From: Ophiosphaerella korrae | Lineage: Eukaryota; Ascomycota; Dothideomycetes; Pleosporales; Phaeosphaeriaceae | NCBI GenBank assembly: GCA_028456385.1 | Contig: JALNQF010000062.1 | Span: 124,001-188,000, forward strand | Length of the DNA stretch: 64,000 nucleotides | Direction of reading: 5' to 3' | Part shown: positions 53,912 through 64,000 of the stretch, piece by piece | Numbering within the stretch: the first letter of the stretch is position 1 | How the letters are laid out: each line of letters opens with the position of its first letter | The notes under the pieces: generated by a model | What the model was told of the DNA's origin: nothing | The model's input: the letters and a program-made list of their open reading frames with translations, nothing else | The model's database searches: none | Position numbers and translations under genes: made by a program

Positions 53912-55202
53912 TTAATCAGCCGCAGATGCAGGCTCTGCGCTCGCACTCGCCCTCCCGTTCTCTGCTCTTGCCATGCTGAGCTTTATCTTCTTCTTTTTGC
54001 GTTGCTCACCCTCGTCGCCGTCTTCCCGGTCTCTCTTGCCCTCGCTTCGTTCGCTCATTTCGCTCGCTCGGCGTTCGACATCTGGTCTGCTTGTTTTCAA
54101 CTTGACTTTGAGGGGACCTGCGCGATCTGCTTTTTTGATGTAAGAGCTTTTCTTCTTGATCTTTTTGCGCTCGGGTGTGTCGTCTGCGCCCAATTCATCT
54201 GCATCGTCGTCTTGCGTGAGCTTTTTGACGGGAGATATGCCCTTGCCATTCTTAGAGGGCCGAATGGGCCCCAAGGATACGCCGTCTTGCGAGCCGGGCA
54301 CTGGCGTGCCCATTCGGCTGCCTAGTGGCGTGTTTCCGAGGCCTGAGCCTGTGCCGTTTTGGCCGACGAGTTTTGCCATTGCGTTTCGTGAGCTCTGGCG
54401 GCCGCTGATGCCGAGGCATTTTTCGAGATGTTGGGCAAAGCGTGTTATGAGGAGACTGCGCTTGCAGTTGGGACACGTGTGCCATGGGATGTAGCTCGCG
54501 GGCTTGCCGCCGGTGTTGAGCTTGATCTCCTTTGTATCGCCGCCAGCCATGTCCGTGTCTTGTGAGCCTGGTGTGCCGACGCTCTCCTTCTCTTGGTTCT
54601 TTTGCTGTTGCTTGATGAGTTCGCGCTCCTTCTTGCTCTTAGCCATGTCCGTGGGGAAAGGGTTGCCGTAGACGTCGTGGCCTGCCCGCTGGACCCACGG
54701 GTACAGCATGCAATACTCCTTTGTGAGGTCTGGGGTCTGCATGCCCTTGCCCATGATGGGGTGCATCAGCCGCGGTAGTTTGCAGTGCGGACATATTATC
54801 TCAGGTGTGGTCTTGAGTGGGTTTCCCTTGAGGAACACACGCCCGTTCTCGTATCTGGCAGCGGGGGTGTCGGCAATGGGGATGGATGCCGAGCCAGTAC
54901 CGTTGGCGTTCTGCTTCTGCGCCTGCGGCTCGAGTGTTGCGAGGGCGAGAGACTCGGCCTGCGTTGCCGCGGATTGCATGCGGAGGAGCTTCTCGGACCG
55001 GTGGCATGCTATGACGGTGCTCGAGATGATGTTGTTTAGGGTGTCATCGAGGATCTGGCTTGCCTATGGTCGAGTATTAGCCAGCAGCTTCGCGGTGCGG
55101 CCAGTTTGCGCGCAGCCTCACCAAATCCACCAGCGCATCTGACGACAGAGTCACGGCAGAGTCGACCCCCGCGCCGTCGTCGGCCGGCCGGTCCTCAGAC
55201 AT
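53912..55202 (-). CDS. SGF11: SAGA deubiquitinase-module subunit Sgf11-like zinc-finger protein
   Basis: Exon 1 (55202-55122) and exon 2 (55063-53912) with a 58-bp intron encode 410 residues. An N-terminal helix (about 28-55, ASQILDDTLNNIISSTVIACHR) resembles the Sgf11 helix that docks on Ubp8/Sus1. The zinc finger at 224-243 has Cys224, Cys227, His239 and Cys243 in CPNCKRSLLITRFAQHLEKC, followed by LGISGRQSSR, the Sgf11/ATXN7L3 signature. A second CPHC pair with nearby His is at 118-128. The last 130 residues are Lys/Arg/Glu-rich and nuclear in character. The protein should anchor the histone H2B deubiquitinase in SAGA. It is four times longer than yeast Sgf11 because of linkers and the basic tail. 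Confidence 0.85.
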
Positions 55203-55704
55203 GGCAGCTTCCCAGATATCCGTCACGAGGGCATTCGTCCTCAAGGTTCTCGGCTTGGGTGTGTTCCTGGCAGATTGCAATGGCAACTTGCTGAGACGGG
55301 CGCTGCGAGACACTAGCGCAATTTCGGGATATATCCACCGCATCCCTGTCTTGGGGCTCACCCATGCTAGCACCCGTACCCAGCACCTACCCCACCCTTC
55401 ACTCGAAATAGAAAAACTGTTCTTGAACCTGCATTATATACTGTATAATGTCTGAGGCAGAAGTGCTAGATTACCGTCATCTTACCGACTGCCATTCAGA
55501 CAAGAGACTGCATGAGACCTGAGCTGCGCCGGCTGCTACCTCGGGCACCTATTTTCCAACAAAAATTATTTCCTGCTTATTTGGTCAACCCAAGAGCCCA
55601 CAACCACGTGAATATTCTCTTCGCAGGCTCCCCAGTCGATCCGCTTTAGAAAGACGCTCACATGCAATGACTGTATCGGAGAATGGCCTTTATTGTATAC
55701 TTAG
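55203..55704. other. Spacer between SGF11 start and POP1 stop
   Basis: 502 bp holding the SGF11 promoter and POP1 3' flank. The 84-codon frame 55201-55455 (plus) overlaps the SGF11 start and is not supported. Confidence 0.5.
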
Positions 55705-58224
55705 TTACACAATCTCCCACGTCGCCAGCCGGCCAATCGTGCTACCAGCAGATCTGACAATGCACACATGACGCTTTGTGTCCATGCTCTGCCCTACTGC
55801 CGTGCCCAGAACCTTGTACAACGCCACATTCGCAACTGCTGTAGGCATCCCTTCTGCGAGATTGTAATTGCCTGTTGTGACAAACCCAATCAGATCCTCC
55901 ACGTCAGGTACCACAGGGTAGTCGTCTTCCCCTGCCTTGGGAGGACTATCGTCTGGTGCCCATGGCTCTAGCAGACTTCTTGCCAGCTCTCTGCGTTTGA
56001 CGTGCTCCAGCGCATCGCTGGCATAACTGTTAGCCTTTTTTGTTTTCTGACGCTGCGGCCCTGGCTTAGGTATAAGAGAAAGCCAGCGAGTCCTGAGCTC
56101 TTCATTGTTGCTTGGGAGTCTGTAGATTCGGGCGCAGTCAGTCGGAACGCCGCGTTGCGTCATAGTGATTTTCGCGGTAAAGACCGAAAGGTTTCTGAAA
56201 TTGCCAGGAGCCGAGGCACGTTCCGAAAGCAGGCCAGAGGCTGATTTAGCAGAAAGTTGCTGTATCGGCGAGTGTACTTTCTCACTATCATCTGACGTTT
56301 TCTCGTCCTCCACAAGGGGCTCTGGAAAGACACTCTCCCATGCGCATGCCCAGGGATCACCAATCTCGCCCTTTCTTCCGTTGCCGAGATGGATTGTGGA
56401 CCATTCAATTCTCTTGCCCTTTGGCCGCTTGGTCCACTCAATCTTCCTTGCCTCTCGCTCTCGGAGCTCCCAGGCCCAGCCAGCATCCGTACCGGGATGA
56501 TCAAAGGGAAACAATGGCACCGACCGCTCATAGCTAAGCTGTCGTCTTTCCTTCAGTCCTCCAAATCGCGGGTTTCCGCCAGTTGACACTGGATAGCGTA
56601 CAATGCCTCGCCAGACTGATTCCACACACTTCCATGGTAATAGAATCGTCCAAGCCTTGCTTTCTCTAGATACGTATAAAAGCATGGGAATATGCGGATC
56701 AGTTGATTGAGCTTCTGGATGTTCACCGAGCGTGCATGTGCTCTTGCGACGATTGATGGACTTTTGGCTTGGCATTGCACGTTGTGCAGCCAAACGCAAG
56801 TTACGGTCGAATATTGACGATGGGCCGTGTGATGCATCCACAGGCCACTGTGCAAGCGCCTCTGTCAACGAGGATAACGACGACTGATCTTGTGATAATT
56901 CTGCTGTTGTAGGGGGATCCCTAAGCCGAGGATCTGATATATCGAAACCTAGTAATGCACCTTCTGGTAGAGCACCAACATTCGAGACTGAGGCCAGTGT
57001 TGGCCACAATATGTGAGGCGCATTGGGGGTTGATTCAACCAAAGTAGGAGATAGGATGGAGCACAAAGTTTCAGCCGCTGCAGGCCCTATAATCTCAATG
57101 GATCCCATTTCAAAACGCAGGTCCTCGACCGTCACACCTGGCTTCTGAACTTTTGAGATTCTAATCACTTCGTTCCAGAGCTGCAGGAAAGCACTCGGGT
57201 GCACTCGAAGAAGAACTCTCCTTTTCTGGCTTTCTGCTTGGGATACGCACCATAACACACTGATGGGAGCGATCTTTCTCAAAGGGCTTGCTTCTCGTTC
57301 GTATATCCACCCCTCCCAGGCTCTTGTTCCTCGTCGCCACTTCATCCCGCGCCCTCTGTTCATCCAAGGATCTTCTGTTCTCTCGCTAGCAAAATGCATC
57401 CCCTTGAGCATCCCCACAATGCTCGCTTCGACGCCTTCGAGGCCGATGGTCGCCACGTAGCTAGTATCCCAGGCCACAGCACCTCGTTGGGTTGCAGCGC
57501 GATGTGCTAACCGATAACCCTTCACAACTGGTTGTAGTGGTATCGCGAACCGCCACAGTGGTTTTTTTGGGTCCGTCATTCGGGCGCGCTTTGCGTGCCA
57601 CACATGTGTGGGCAACCATGTTTTGTTGTTCTGTCGCCTACGGAAGCGTGACGGAGGCAGGACAGGCGTAGCTAGCATGGGGAACCTGGGCATCTTCGGT
57701 CGAGGATGAATCAGCCGTGCCTCTCCGTTGATCACCTTGTTATAGGGGTCATATGCGATGTCTTTAGCCCTCCGCCACTTTGCCTTTTGCTCCCATTTCT
57801 CTCTACTCGTTTCCCGTCCGGCCCTTCGTAAGTGTCCCTTTGAACCCTTCCCTGCCCCGCTCCCGCTCTTGCCTGGCGTGATTGGCGTGTTGTCTTCTTT
57901 CGCCTCCTGCTTCGCCCGCGCTCTGAGTCGCTTCGGCACGCGCTGGGGATTGTGACTGGCAGTCCTTCTCCTCAACTCTCTGGGCACATCCTGGAAAGCC
58001 CTGCGCGCCAAGCCCTTCTTCGCCGCGCGCATAGCATTCTCAAGGGACCTGATTTCATGTTCATGTGACTTGAGAAAGTTCTTTAGGTTGACTTCGCCAT
58101 CGGGATACGCGGTCTTGGTCGGCAGCGTCTGAATATGATGCTGTGGCCGCATCGGGAAGCGAGGCCGTTTTACACTGGGACCAGCATCGGACGGCTGCTT
58201 GCGCTTCTTCGCAGCATCGGCCAT
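55705..58224 (-). CDS. POP1: RNase P / RNase MRP protein subunit Pop1
   Basis: A single minus-strand exon of 839 residues. Pop1 is the largest protein of RNase P (tRNA 5' processing) and RNase MRP (rRNA processing) and binds the catalytic RNA in the nucleus/nucleolus. The N-terminal POP1 domain shows ENAMRAAKKGLARRAFQ, RRRTASHNPQRVPKRLR and the highly conserved KTWLPTHVWHAKRARM with the following PLWRFAIPLQP. The central POPLD-type region includes LLPWKCVESVWRGIVRYP and GGNPRFGGLKERRQLSYER. The C-terminus ends GFVTTGNYNLAEGMPTAV...IVRSAGSTIGRLATWEI, the POP1 C-terminal domain. The ATG at 58224 was chosen; the frame reaches further only through a TTG. The gene is divergent from the J-like gene. 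Confidence 0.96.
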   Translation of the reverse strand: MADAAKKRKQPSDAGPSVKRPRFPMRPQHHIQTLPTKTAYPDGEVNLKNFLKSHEHEIRSLENAMRAAKKGLARRAFQDVPRELRRRTASHNPQRVPKRLRARAKQEAKEDNTPITPGKSGSGAGKGSKGHLRRAGRETSREKWEQKAKWRRAKDIAYDPYNKVINGEARLIHPRPKMPRFPMLATPVLPPSRFRRRQNNKTWLPTHVWHAKRARMTDPKKPLWRFAIPLQPVVKGYRLAHRAATQRGAVAWDTSYVATIGLEGVEASIVGMLKGMHFASERTEDPWMNRGRGMKWRRGTRAWEGWIYEREASPLRKIAPISVLWCVSQAESQKRRVLLRVHPSAFLQLWNEVIRISKVQKPGVTVEDLRFEMGSIEIIGPAAAETLCSILSPTLVESTPNAPHILWPTLASVSNVGALPEGALLGFDISDPRLRDPPTTAELSQDQSSLSSLTEALAQWPVDASHGPSSIFDRNLRLAAQRAMPSQKSINRRKSTCTLGEHPEAQSTDPHIPMLLYVSRESKAWTILLPWKCVESVWRGIVRYPVSTGGNPRFGGLKERRQLSYERSVPLFPFDHPGTDAGWAWELREREARKIEWTKRPKGKRIEWSTIHLGNGRKGEIGDPWACAWESVFPEPLVEDEKTSDDSEKVHSPIQQLSAKSASGLLSERASAPGNFRNLSVFTAKITMTQRGVPTDCARIYRLPSNNEELRTRWLSLIPKPGPQRQKTKKANSYASDALEHVKRRELARSLLEPWAPDDSPPKAGEDDYPVVPDVEDLIGFVTTGNYNLAEGMPTAVANVALYKVLGTAVGQSMDTKRHVCIVRSAGSTIGRLATWEIV

Positions 58225-58935
58225 TCCTGGGCCTGGAGTGTAAGAGATGGCTGACGTGGTGTCGTGGTGTCGTGGTGTCGTGCTGCTGTAGGGCTGCAGG
58301 AACGTTCTACCAGCCAACAATCAACCAAGACTCGGGACTTTTTGCGACAATCTCCCCCGCGTTGCCTAGCGCGACACTGCTCGCGTCGGCACGTGCTCCC
58401 AATCAATTCCGGTAGCTGCCGGGCGCTACACGGCTGTCCCGTCAATCACAGAGCACCAATCTTCCAGCATTGTTTCATGATTTTAATAGCCTTCATTATC
58501 CCTTATATTTGCACCATCGGGCGACCCCAAGCTGCATCATTTCCCTGCCGTCATGCGGGTCCACCCCCCTGCAGACAGCTCCCCTGCGCTGCGCCACGGG
58601 GCCTCTACGGCATGTGTACCCTGTCTTAGACAACTGAATGTTTGTCGTCGTGTTCCCTGTTTCCACGACACTCTCTTCATGCCACACACTTTGTCAATTC
58701 ACGCAGCAATTCATTGTAAACATTGTTGACACTATTAACACTCCTACATTGTCTCTCGTGTACAACAGAGCATTTGGCCCTGCACATAATATCTCCATCA
58801 AGCATGCTTTCATACTCCTCCTTCCCCTTAGATCCATCACTGTGCAAGATAGGCACGAGTCCGTTTCGCAGCAGAATACGTGCCGACCACCAACGCCACG
58901 GATCCGAACAAATCCAACGCCCCAGGCCACTCAGC
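58225..58935. other. Divergent promoter region POP1 / J-like gene
   Basis: 711 bp between start codons. A trinucleotide-like GTCGTG duplication (GTGTCGTGGTGTCGTGGTGT) is at about 58257-58279, just upstream of POP1. The last part is open in frame with the J-like protein from an earlier ATG at 58804. Confidence 0.45.
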
Positions 58936-59586
58936 ATGACATCTGCACCTCTGCCCACCCAAGCACTCCTGAAGCGCGCATCCATCTACGTCTCTGACGC
59001 TTCCATCCTCCTTTCACAACAAAACCCTATTCTGTCGCCTGTAGCGCCGCTCAACGTACTCTCACCGAGCACCGATGTAGCACCTGGGTTCATAGACCAC
59101 TACGCAATCCTAGAGCTAGAGTCCAACGCCTCCATCGACCAAGTGCGCACCGCTTTCCGCAGCCTGCGAGGCCAATACTTCCAAACCGATGCCGTCAAGT
59201 ATCGTGCTGCACAGGCCGCCTTCGACGTCCTCGCCAACCCCGCCGCACGCCAGGCCTACGACTCCACATATCGTTCGCGCATGGTACCAAGTCCCGAGCA
59301 CGCAAAGCACGGCCGCAAAGATAGTGCGCATGGCGACCACGAGGGCATGCCACCCGTCTCCGAGGAAGAGGAAGCACTCTCACAAGACGTGGATCTCCGG
59401 ATCGACGATCCAAATTGGGGCCTCAAGCGCCATAAACGGCTGTACGAGCCCGTGCTGGGAACACAGCCGTACTCGTCCTACGTCCCCATTCTGACCGCGT
59501 ACAATGGGCTCGAACGCCACCCGAAACTAAAGTCTCGACGACCAGTGTACACGGGCGAGTTTGCCGTGTATGCCCGACCGAATTGA
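58936..59586 (+). CDS. J-domain-like protein lacking the HPD motif
   Basis: A single exon of 216 residues from the ATG at 58936; an in-frame ATG at 58804 would give 260. Residues about 52-115 (FIDHYAILELESNASIDQVRTAFRSLR ... AAFDVLANPAARQAYD, with breaks) follow the helix order I-II-III-IV of a J domain. At the loop where HPD stimulates Hsp70, the sequence is YFQTDA instead. The C-terminal half is conserved-looking, with DDPNWGLKRHKRLYEP and a final PVYTGEFAVYARPN, but matches no domain I know. It should therefore be a J-like protein that cannot activate Hsp70 in the normal way. The choice of start is uncertain. Confidence 0.7.
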   Translation: MTSAPLPTQALLKRASIYVSDASILLSQQNPILSPVAPLNVLSPSTDVAPGFIDHYAILELESNASIDQVRTAFRSLRGQYFQTDAVKYRAAQAAFDVLANPAARQAYDSTYRSRMVPSPEHAKHGRKDSAHGDHEGMPPVSEEEEALSQDVDLRIDDPNWGLKRHKRLYEPVLGTQPYSSYVPILTAYNGLERHPKLKSRRPVYTGEFAVYARPN

Positions 59587-60010
59587 TATACATTGCTTCG
59601 TTGAAATATATTATGCTTTGTTTTGTTTTTTTCTTCTCCTTTGTGGTAATGTCTTGACACGATATCATGTTACATCAACGGTAAATTAACAACCCCGGTG
59701 TGATTGAGTTACCTGAGGCCCAGGAGTCCTTTGTCACCAAATCGATCAAATAATATAGTTTCTATTGTACATAGTACTTACCATCTTTATCTCCTATATG
59801 ATCAATTTCAGCGTGGGAACGGGATACGGCATCTGTGTTTAAGCACTTCAAATCGAATTCAGTTTAACAATGGCAATATATCCTCGTTTGATCAAGGCCT
59901 TGCCTTCGCAAATGCTTTTATTCTTGATTCGTCATATTCTATGTTATCGAGTTGTGAATATATATTTCCACATTCATCTACTGTGACCAAATGGATTGCT
60001 GTTGGGTCCC
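59587..60010. other. Convergent 3' intergenic region
   Basis: 424 bp between the J-like gene and SEC31. A T-rich stretch (59617-59640) probably belongs to the J-like 3' UTR. Nothing else was seen. Confidence 0.5.
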
Positions 60011-63000
60011 CTAAGCAGGTGTTGACTTGCTGAATGAGATCAATCGCTTGACACCAACCTGTTATATCATCAGCATGTTATTCAAGTCTGTGAGTTTGTA
60101 TTTCACTTACCAGCCAGTTGCTCCCCTCATCGTTTTTGTTGGTCATCAGGTCTGAGAAGATGGCAACAGCCGCATCATACTGCCTGGCCTGCATATTGCT
60201 TGCCAGCTCGTTCATCTGCTGAATCGTGTCGGGCTTGAGCAGATCCTCATTGTTGAGGTGGTCGAACAGGATGTTGAGGCGCTTCTCTGTGTCGGCAACG
60301 TGCTGCTTATACTGTGCCGGCGCTTTCGCCTTGACGCGCTGCATTTCTGCTTCAAGAATCTCGTAAATGGGGCGTGATACGTTTGGGATGTGCGATCGGT
60401 CGCCAGGTGCTACTGATGTTTAGTGTGTTTACTTTCAATGTTTGGAATGATCATGTCTTACGATGCTTAGGGGCACTCGAGGGAGCGCTCAGGGGCTGCG
60501 ACATGCCAGTGCCAGGTCTTGAGTCCGCCCTGGGTGGCCCACTTTGTGGAGGTCCTCCTGGGGGAGGCCCAGCACGAGGCGGTCCCTGAGGTGGGCCTCT
60601 TGGTGGGGCTGCAGATCCAAGAGGTGTTTGTTGAGAAGGTGATGGTGCATAGGGCGATGGAGCAAATGATCCTGGCGCGTTATTACGAGGTGGCGGCATA
60701 CTTGCCATACCGTGTGGTGCGGAAGGCTGTGAACCTGGAGCAGGAGCATAACGGTTCGATGGAGGTGCTGCAGACGAAGGCGGTTGATACGGTGATGGTC
60801 CACGTTGCACCGGAGGCTGTTGTGGAGGAGCGAAGCCACTAGCAGGTGGTGGTGCATATGCATTTCCTACTGGCGAGGGAGCATACTGATTTGATGGAGG
60901 ACCACCTAATTGTGGAGGACCGGCCGGCGATGCCATGCGAGGAGGACCTTGCGGTGGTCCTTTAGGCGGAGGCGGTGGAGTCGGTCTCGATTGTGGTGGA
61001 AATCCAGGGGGACCGGCTGGCGGCTGGCTGTATGATTGTTGCTGGTTGGGGAAAGGTGAGCCTACGGTGTTGAGCGGCGTACCACGGCGTGAGGATGCCT
61101 TGGGTGGACCAAAGTCGGGCGTATCATTCCAAGCAGGTATGTGTCCTCTGTTCGCTGCCGGTATGACCGGAGGGGTATTGTTGGAGAAATTCTGCGGTGG
61201 TGGTGCTAGTGGAGGTTGTTGGGGCTGTTGACCATAAGCTGGATAACCTGCTGGGGGAATCGATGGCTGGGAGGGCGCGTAAGCATTAGGCGTGTATGCG
61301 CCTCGAGCTAGTGGTGCTTGTACAGCTTGTTGCGCCTGCGCTGACAGTGGATTAACGGGAGCATATGGCGATCCGGTCTGCGGCGCTGCCAGGGGGTTGA
61401 CTGGGGCATAAGGTGATGCTGTTTGTTGCACTGGTGCAGGTTGCTGTGCCGGAACAGCCCCATACGATGGGACTACGCGTTGGCCACGTTGGGCTGTAGT
61501 AGGCTGTGTTTGTCTTTGGGCTACAGCGGGTTGCCCAGAGGTCTTCCTGGTTGCTTGTTTGACACGATTCCTGGCTACGTCTGCTGCTGGATATTTCTGT
61601 GGGAGAAGATCAAGATACTTCTCTGCGATACCTAGTTGACCATGCGAAGATGCAATATCAGCATACTCAACGTATTTTGCATACAATGTCTCGAGCTTCC
61701 AGTCAGCGTCCTTCTGCTGCTCGGTATCCTTGAAGGTGGTCACCTTGCGGAACACAGAGACTTTTTCGATGAAATCTTGAAGTGAGCGTGCATGAATCGA
61801 AAAGCTGCTGTCCGCTTCGGACTGTTGAAGACTGGCGTTCTCGTTCTCTTGAAGCTCTTGAGCCCAGTTAACTACCACCTTCTCTAGCTTGGAGCCAGCC
61901 AAGTAGCAGAAAGACGCATCCTTGCGATGAGAGCCGGTCCCCTCAGCAATGGCTTCCTCAAGACGATCACCGAGCGCTTCGCAAAGGTCCGGGAATTCAG
62001 CTTGATCAGCAAAGGTGCAGATGGTGGCCATAACCTCTTTCCAGTCCTTCAAATCGGCATTGTAAACAAAATCCCACAGATTCTTTCCTACAACAGAAGC
62101 AAGTAGTCGCAGGTAGTTGGGAGCATCTGATTGTCGCTTGAAGTATGCAGCCTGTGCCTTAGCGACGCATTTCTCCCCGCCGCAAATAGCAATCATAAAG
62201 GCGTCAGATAAACGGTTCTCCTTCAGGCACACGTCCAATGCCGCATCGAAATTGCCCAGCATGAGGGCGCGAGTAATATTCGTGTCGGCCTCGGACTCCG
62301 ATCCTGTGTACACCTGGAAGGGGTTGTTTGTCTTGGCACCCTTCGAGGCTGCAAGATCTGAGAGAAAATTGCCCTCATCTGTAGCATTATCGAAGAAAGA
62401 TGCGCCCTCTTCAGTATCGTCATTCGTCTCAGCGTCTTTGGCCTCGGTGGCCTCTTCTTCTGGAGTATCGGCAAAACCAAGATACTCGACGAGCTTACTG
62501 CGTGGGTTTTGAGAGGTCAGAGTTTCGATGACGGTCCAATCTGCTTTCTCTTCCTCTGTGACCGCCTTCGCAATCTTGGATTCGCAAATAGCTGTCAGGT
62601 CACCCTTTTCCAAGGCTTTGTCAAACTCCTCGCTAGCCTGTCCAATTTCCGAGTCTACTGCAAACGTAGATATGGTAACCTTAGATTTAGAGTCAACGAT
62701 GCCAAAGCGCACAAGCTTGCCACCAAACCCAAAAGCAGCGCCAGCCCTCCGCTTGAGCCACTTTGGGGGAGTCTTGAGCGAGAAAGATGCACCTTGAGGC
62801 TCTGCGTGGGTCTGTGCAAAGAAGTCCTCGCCCTCTGGTGCTTGTTTGGCGGACTTGTGCTGATCTGCCGCGGTCCCGGTATTCTGGAGAGTCTGGACGG
62901 CAATCTTGCCGTCAAACGATGCGGTGGCAAGCAGGTTCGGGTTTGAGGGGTTGAACCTAGTCTGAAAGGTCCAGTTGGTCACAACAGGAAACTCGCCTAG

Positions 63001-63979
63001 TTGCTCCCCAGTGTGAGGGTTCCAAGCAATTGTTCGGTTATCCTTGCCGCATGAAAGTAGGATATCGCTGTCCTGAGCACACCACGAGAGGGACAGTACG
63101 CCTTGATCGTGTGCCTGGAGAGTCTTCTCAGGCGCATTGGTGTTGCGAAGATCCCAAACCAGGACGAGGGGGTTCTGATCAGTGGGGATGGCAGTGACCA
63201 ACCTGGTGGGAACATCCGGGTCCCAAGATACAGCGCTCACAGTCTTCCTTCCGAAGTGATTCAATGTGAGATTTTCCTTCTTGCCCTTGACGTCCCAAAC
63301 AGTGACAAAGCCCCCACTGCTTCCAGTAGCCAAAATGTGCGCAACCTTTTTGTTCCAGTCCAAGGTTGTGTACTCGTCAGGGTTCGCTCCAGCCTTACCT
63401 AACCGGAATGACTTTGATTCGTCGTCGAGATCGTGGACAAAAAGCTCGCCCTTGGCGCCGGCGGAGGCGAGGATGTTGGGACGGAAGGGGTTGAACTGAA
63501 TAGCTTGGATGGGGCCGCTGTGCTTATCGATCTGCTGTATCTGGGCATCACTGCTTCAAGTCAGCGCCCTGGTCGTAAAGCGTGCGACATGTAACCGACC
63601 TGGCACCTGCCCGCAGCTTCTCCGCATCCCATAGCACCAATGCGCCACTGTCGAGTGCGCCGGCAATAATTCCCCGTGGGTAGTCCTCGCTGGGCTGACT
63701 CCAGGCAACATCGTTAAATCTTCAAGCTGTCAGCCGTCTCCAAGTCCATTATAAGCAACTCCTCCTTTACCTCGAGTCTACATTGACGGTAGCGACCGGC
63801 TGGAGCTCAACACCATGCTCTGCATCGTCTAGCTTGAGCTCCCAGAGCTCTAGTTGTGTGTCGTTTGAGAAATCGGCGTCAACAGCCCCAGCCTTTGTTC
63901 CGGTGGCTATCAATGGTTGTGTGGCGCCCGGCGACCAAGCAAATGTTGCCGTCCTGGGGATTTCTCGAAGGCGAACCAT
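60011..63979 (-). CDS. SEC31: COPII outer-coat protein Sec31
   Basis: Five minus-strand exons (63979-63771, 63719-63600, 63550-60462, 60409-60111 and 60058-60011) with introns of 49-52 bp encode 1254 residues. The N-terminal WD40 propeller (about 1-370) shows [28 protein letters not shown] and [10 protein letters not shown] helical solenoid follows to about 760. The region from about 770 to 1150 is Pro/Gln/Gly-rich (Sec23-binding), and the C-terminal domain includes [20 protein letters not shown] and ends [14 protein letters not shown]. Sec31 pairs with Sec13 to form the outer cage of ER-to-Golgi COPII vesicles and stimulates Sar1 GTPase through Sec23. The acceptor of intron 3 is a CAGTAG tandem; the second AG is used here because it gives PPGDRSHIP. 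Confidence 0.96.
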
Positions 63980-64000
63980 GGTGAGCGGTGATCGCACCGA

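Noticed and set aside
53849..54325. 158-codon open frame on the plus strand
   Set aside because: It lies antisense to the Lys/Glu-rich tail of SGF11 and has no recognisable domain; open only because of the codon composition opposite.
55201..55455. 84-codon plus-strand frame starting with ATG
   Set aside because: It overlaps the SGF11 start codon on the other strand and its product is unlike any known protein.

Overview
This window is nuclear DNA of a filamentous ascomycete (Pezizomycotina). The gene content fits a dothideomycete such as a member of the Pleosporales, but that placement is inference. The evidence is: introns of 48-97 bp with GT/AG ends; two heterokaryon-incompatibility (HET) proteins; a DUF1996 secreted protein; CHS5, CRY-DASH and a But2-type secreted protein; a tRNA-Val with a 17-nt intron; and repeats carrying the C-to-T/G-to-A decay of repeat-induced point mutation (RIP).

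Left part (1-12.4 kb). The 3' end of an unrecognised gene and an O-methyltransferase are followed by about 10 kb without intact genes. That stretch is a transposon graveyard. It holds a 1.5-kb Tc1/mariner-type element with about 73-bp inverted ends and a RIP-degraded interior; a 288-bp MITE with related ends; a PIF/Harbinger-type relic with TTA target duplications; five short TG...CA repeats that look like solo LTRs, four with perfect 5-bp target duplications; two 128-bp palindromic MITEs; and an 80-bp direct repeat whose two copies differ almost only by transitions. A cytochrome P450 lies directly at the right edge of this island.

Accessory part (12.4-30 kb). After the P450 come two genes that resemble fungal nucleotidyltransferase-fold (NTase-like) families. 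Both are broken by in-frame stops. Then follow a secreted DUF1996 protein, an ACS-family MFS transporter and a HET protein, separated by long spacers without convincing genes.

Core part (30-64 kb). Gene density is high and most genes are conserved: V-ATPase subunit E, a NIPA-type Mg2+ transporter, an EutQ-like cupin, CHS5, a wax-synthase-like acyltransferase, a fasciclin protein, glutamate decarboxylase, CRY-DASH, a second HET protein, a But2-domain secreted protein, a small membrane protein with a duplicated tail motif, tRNA-Val(AAC), SGF11, POP1, a J-like protein without HPD, and SEC31. A gene-proximal MITE family of about 215 bp (ends CTCTCAGTCAAC) is scattered through the window.

No biosynthetic cluster or operon-like organisation is evident. 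The genes are individually transcribed, with several divergent pairs: VMA4/NIPA, FAS1/GAD, HET-2/But2 and POP1/J-like. Exon-intron structures were read by eye from splice signals, reading frame and family conservation.
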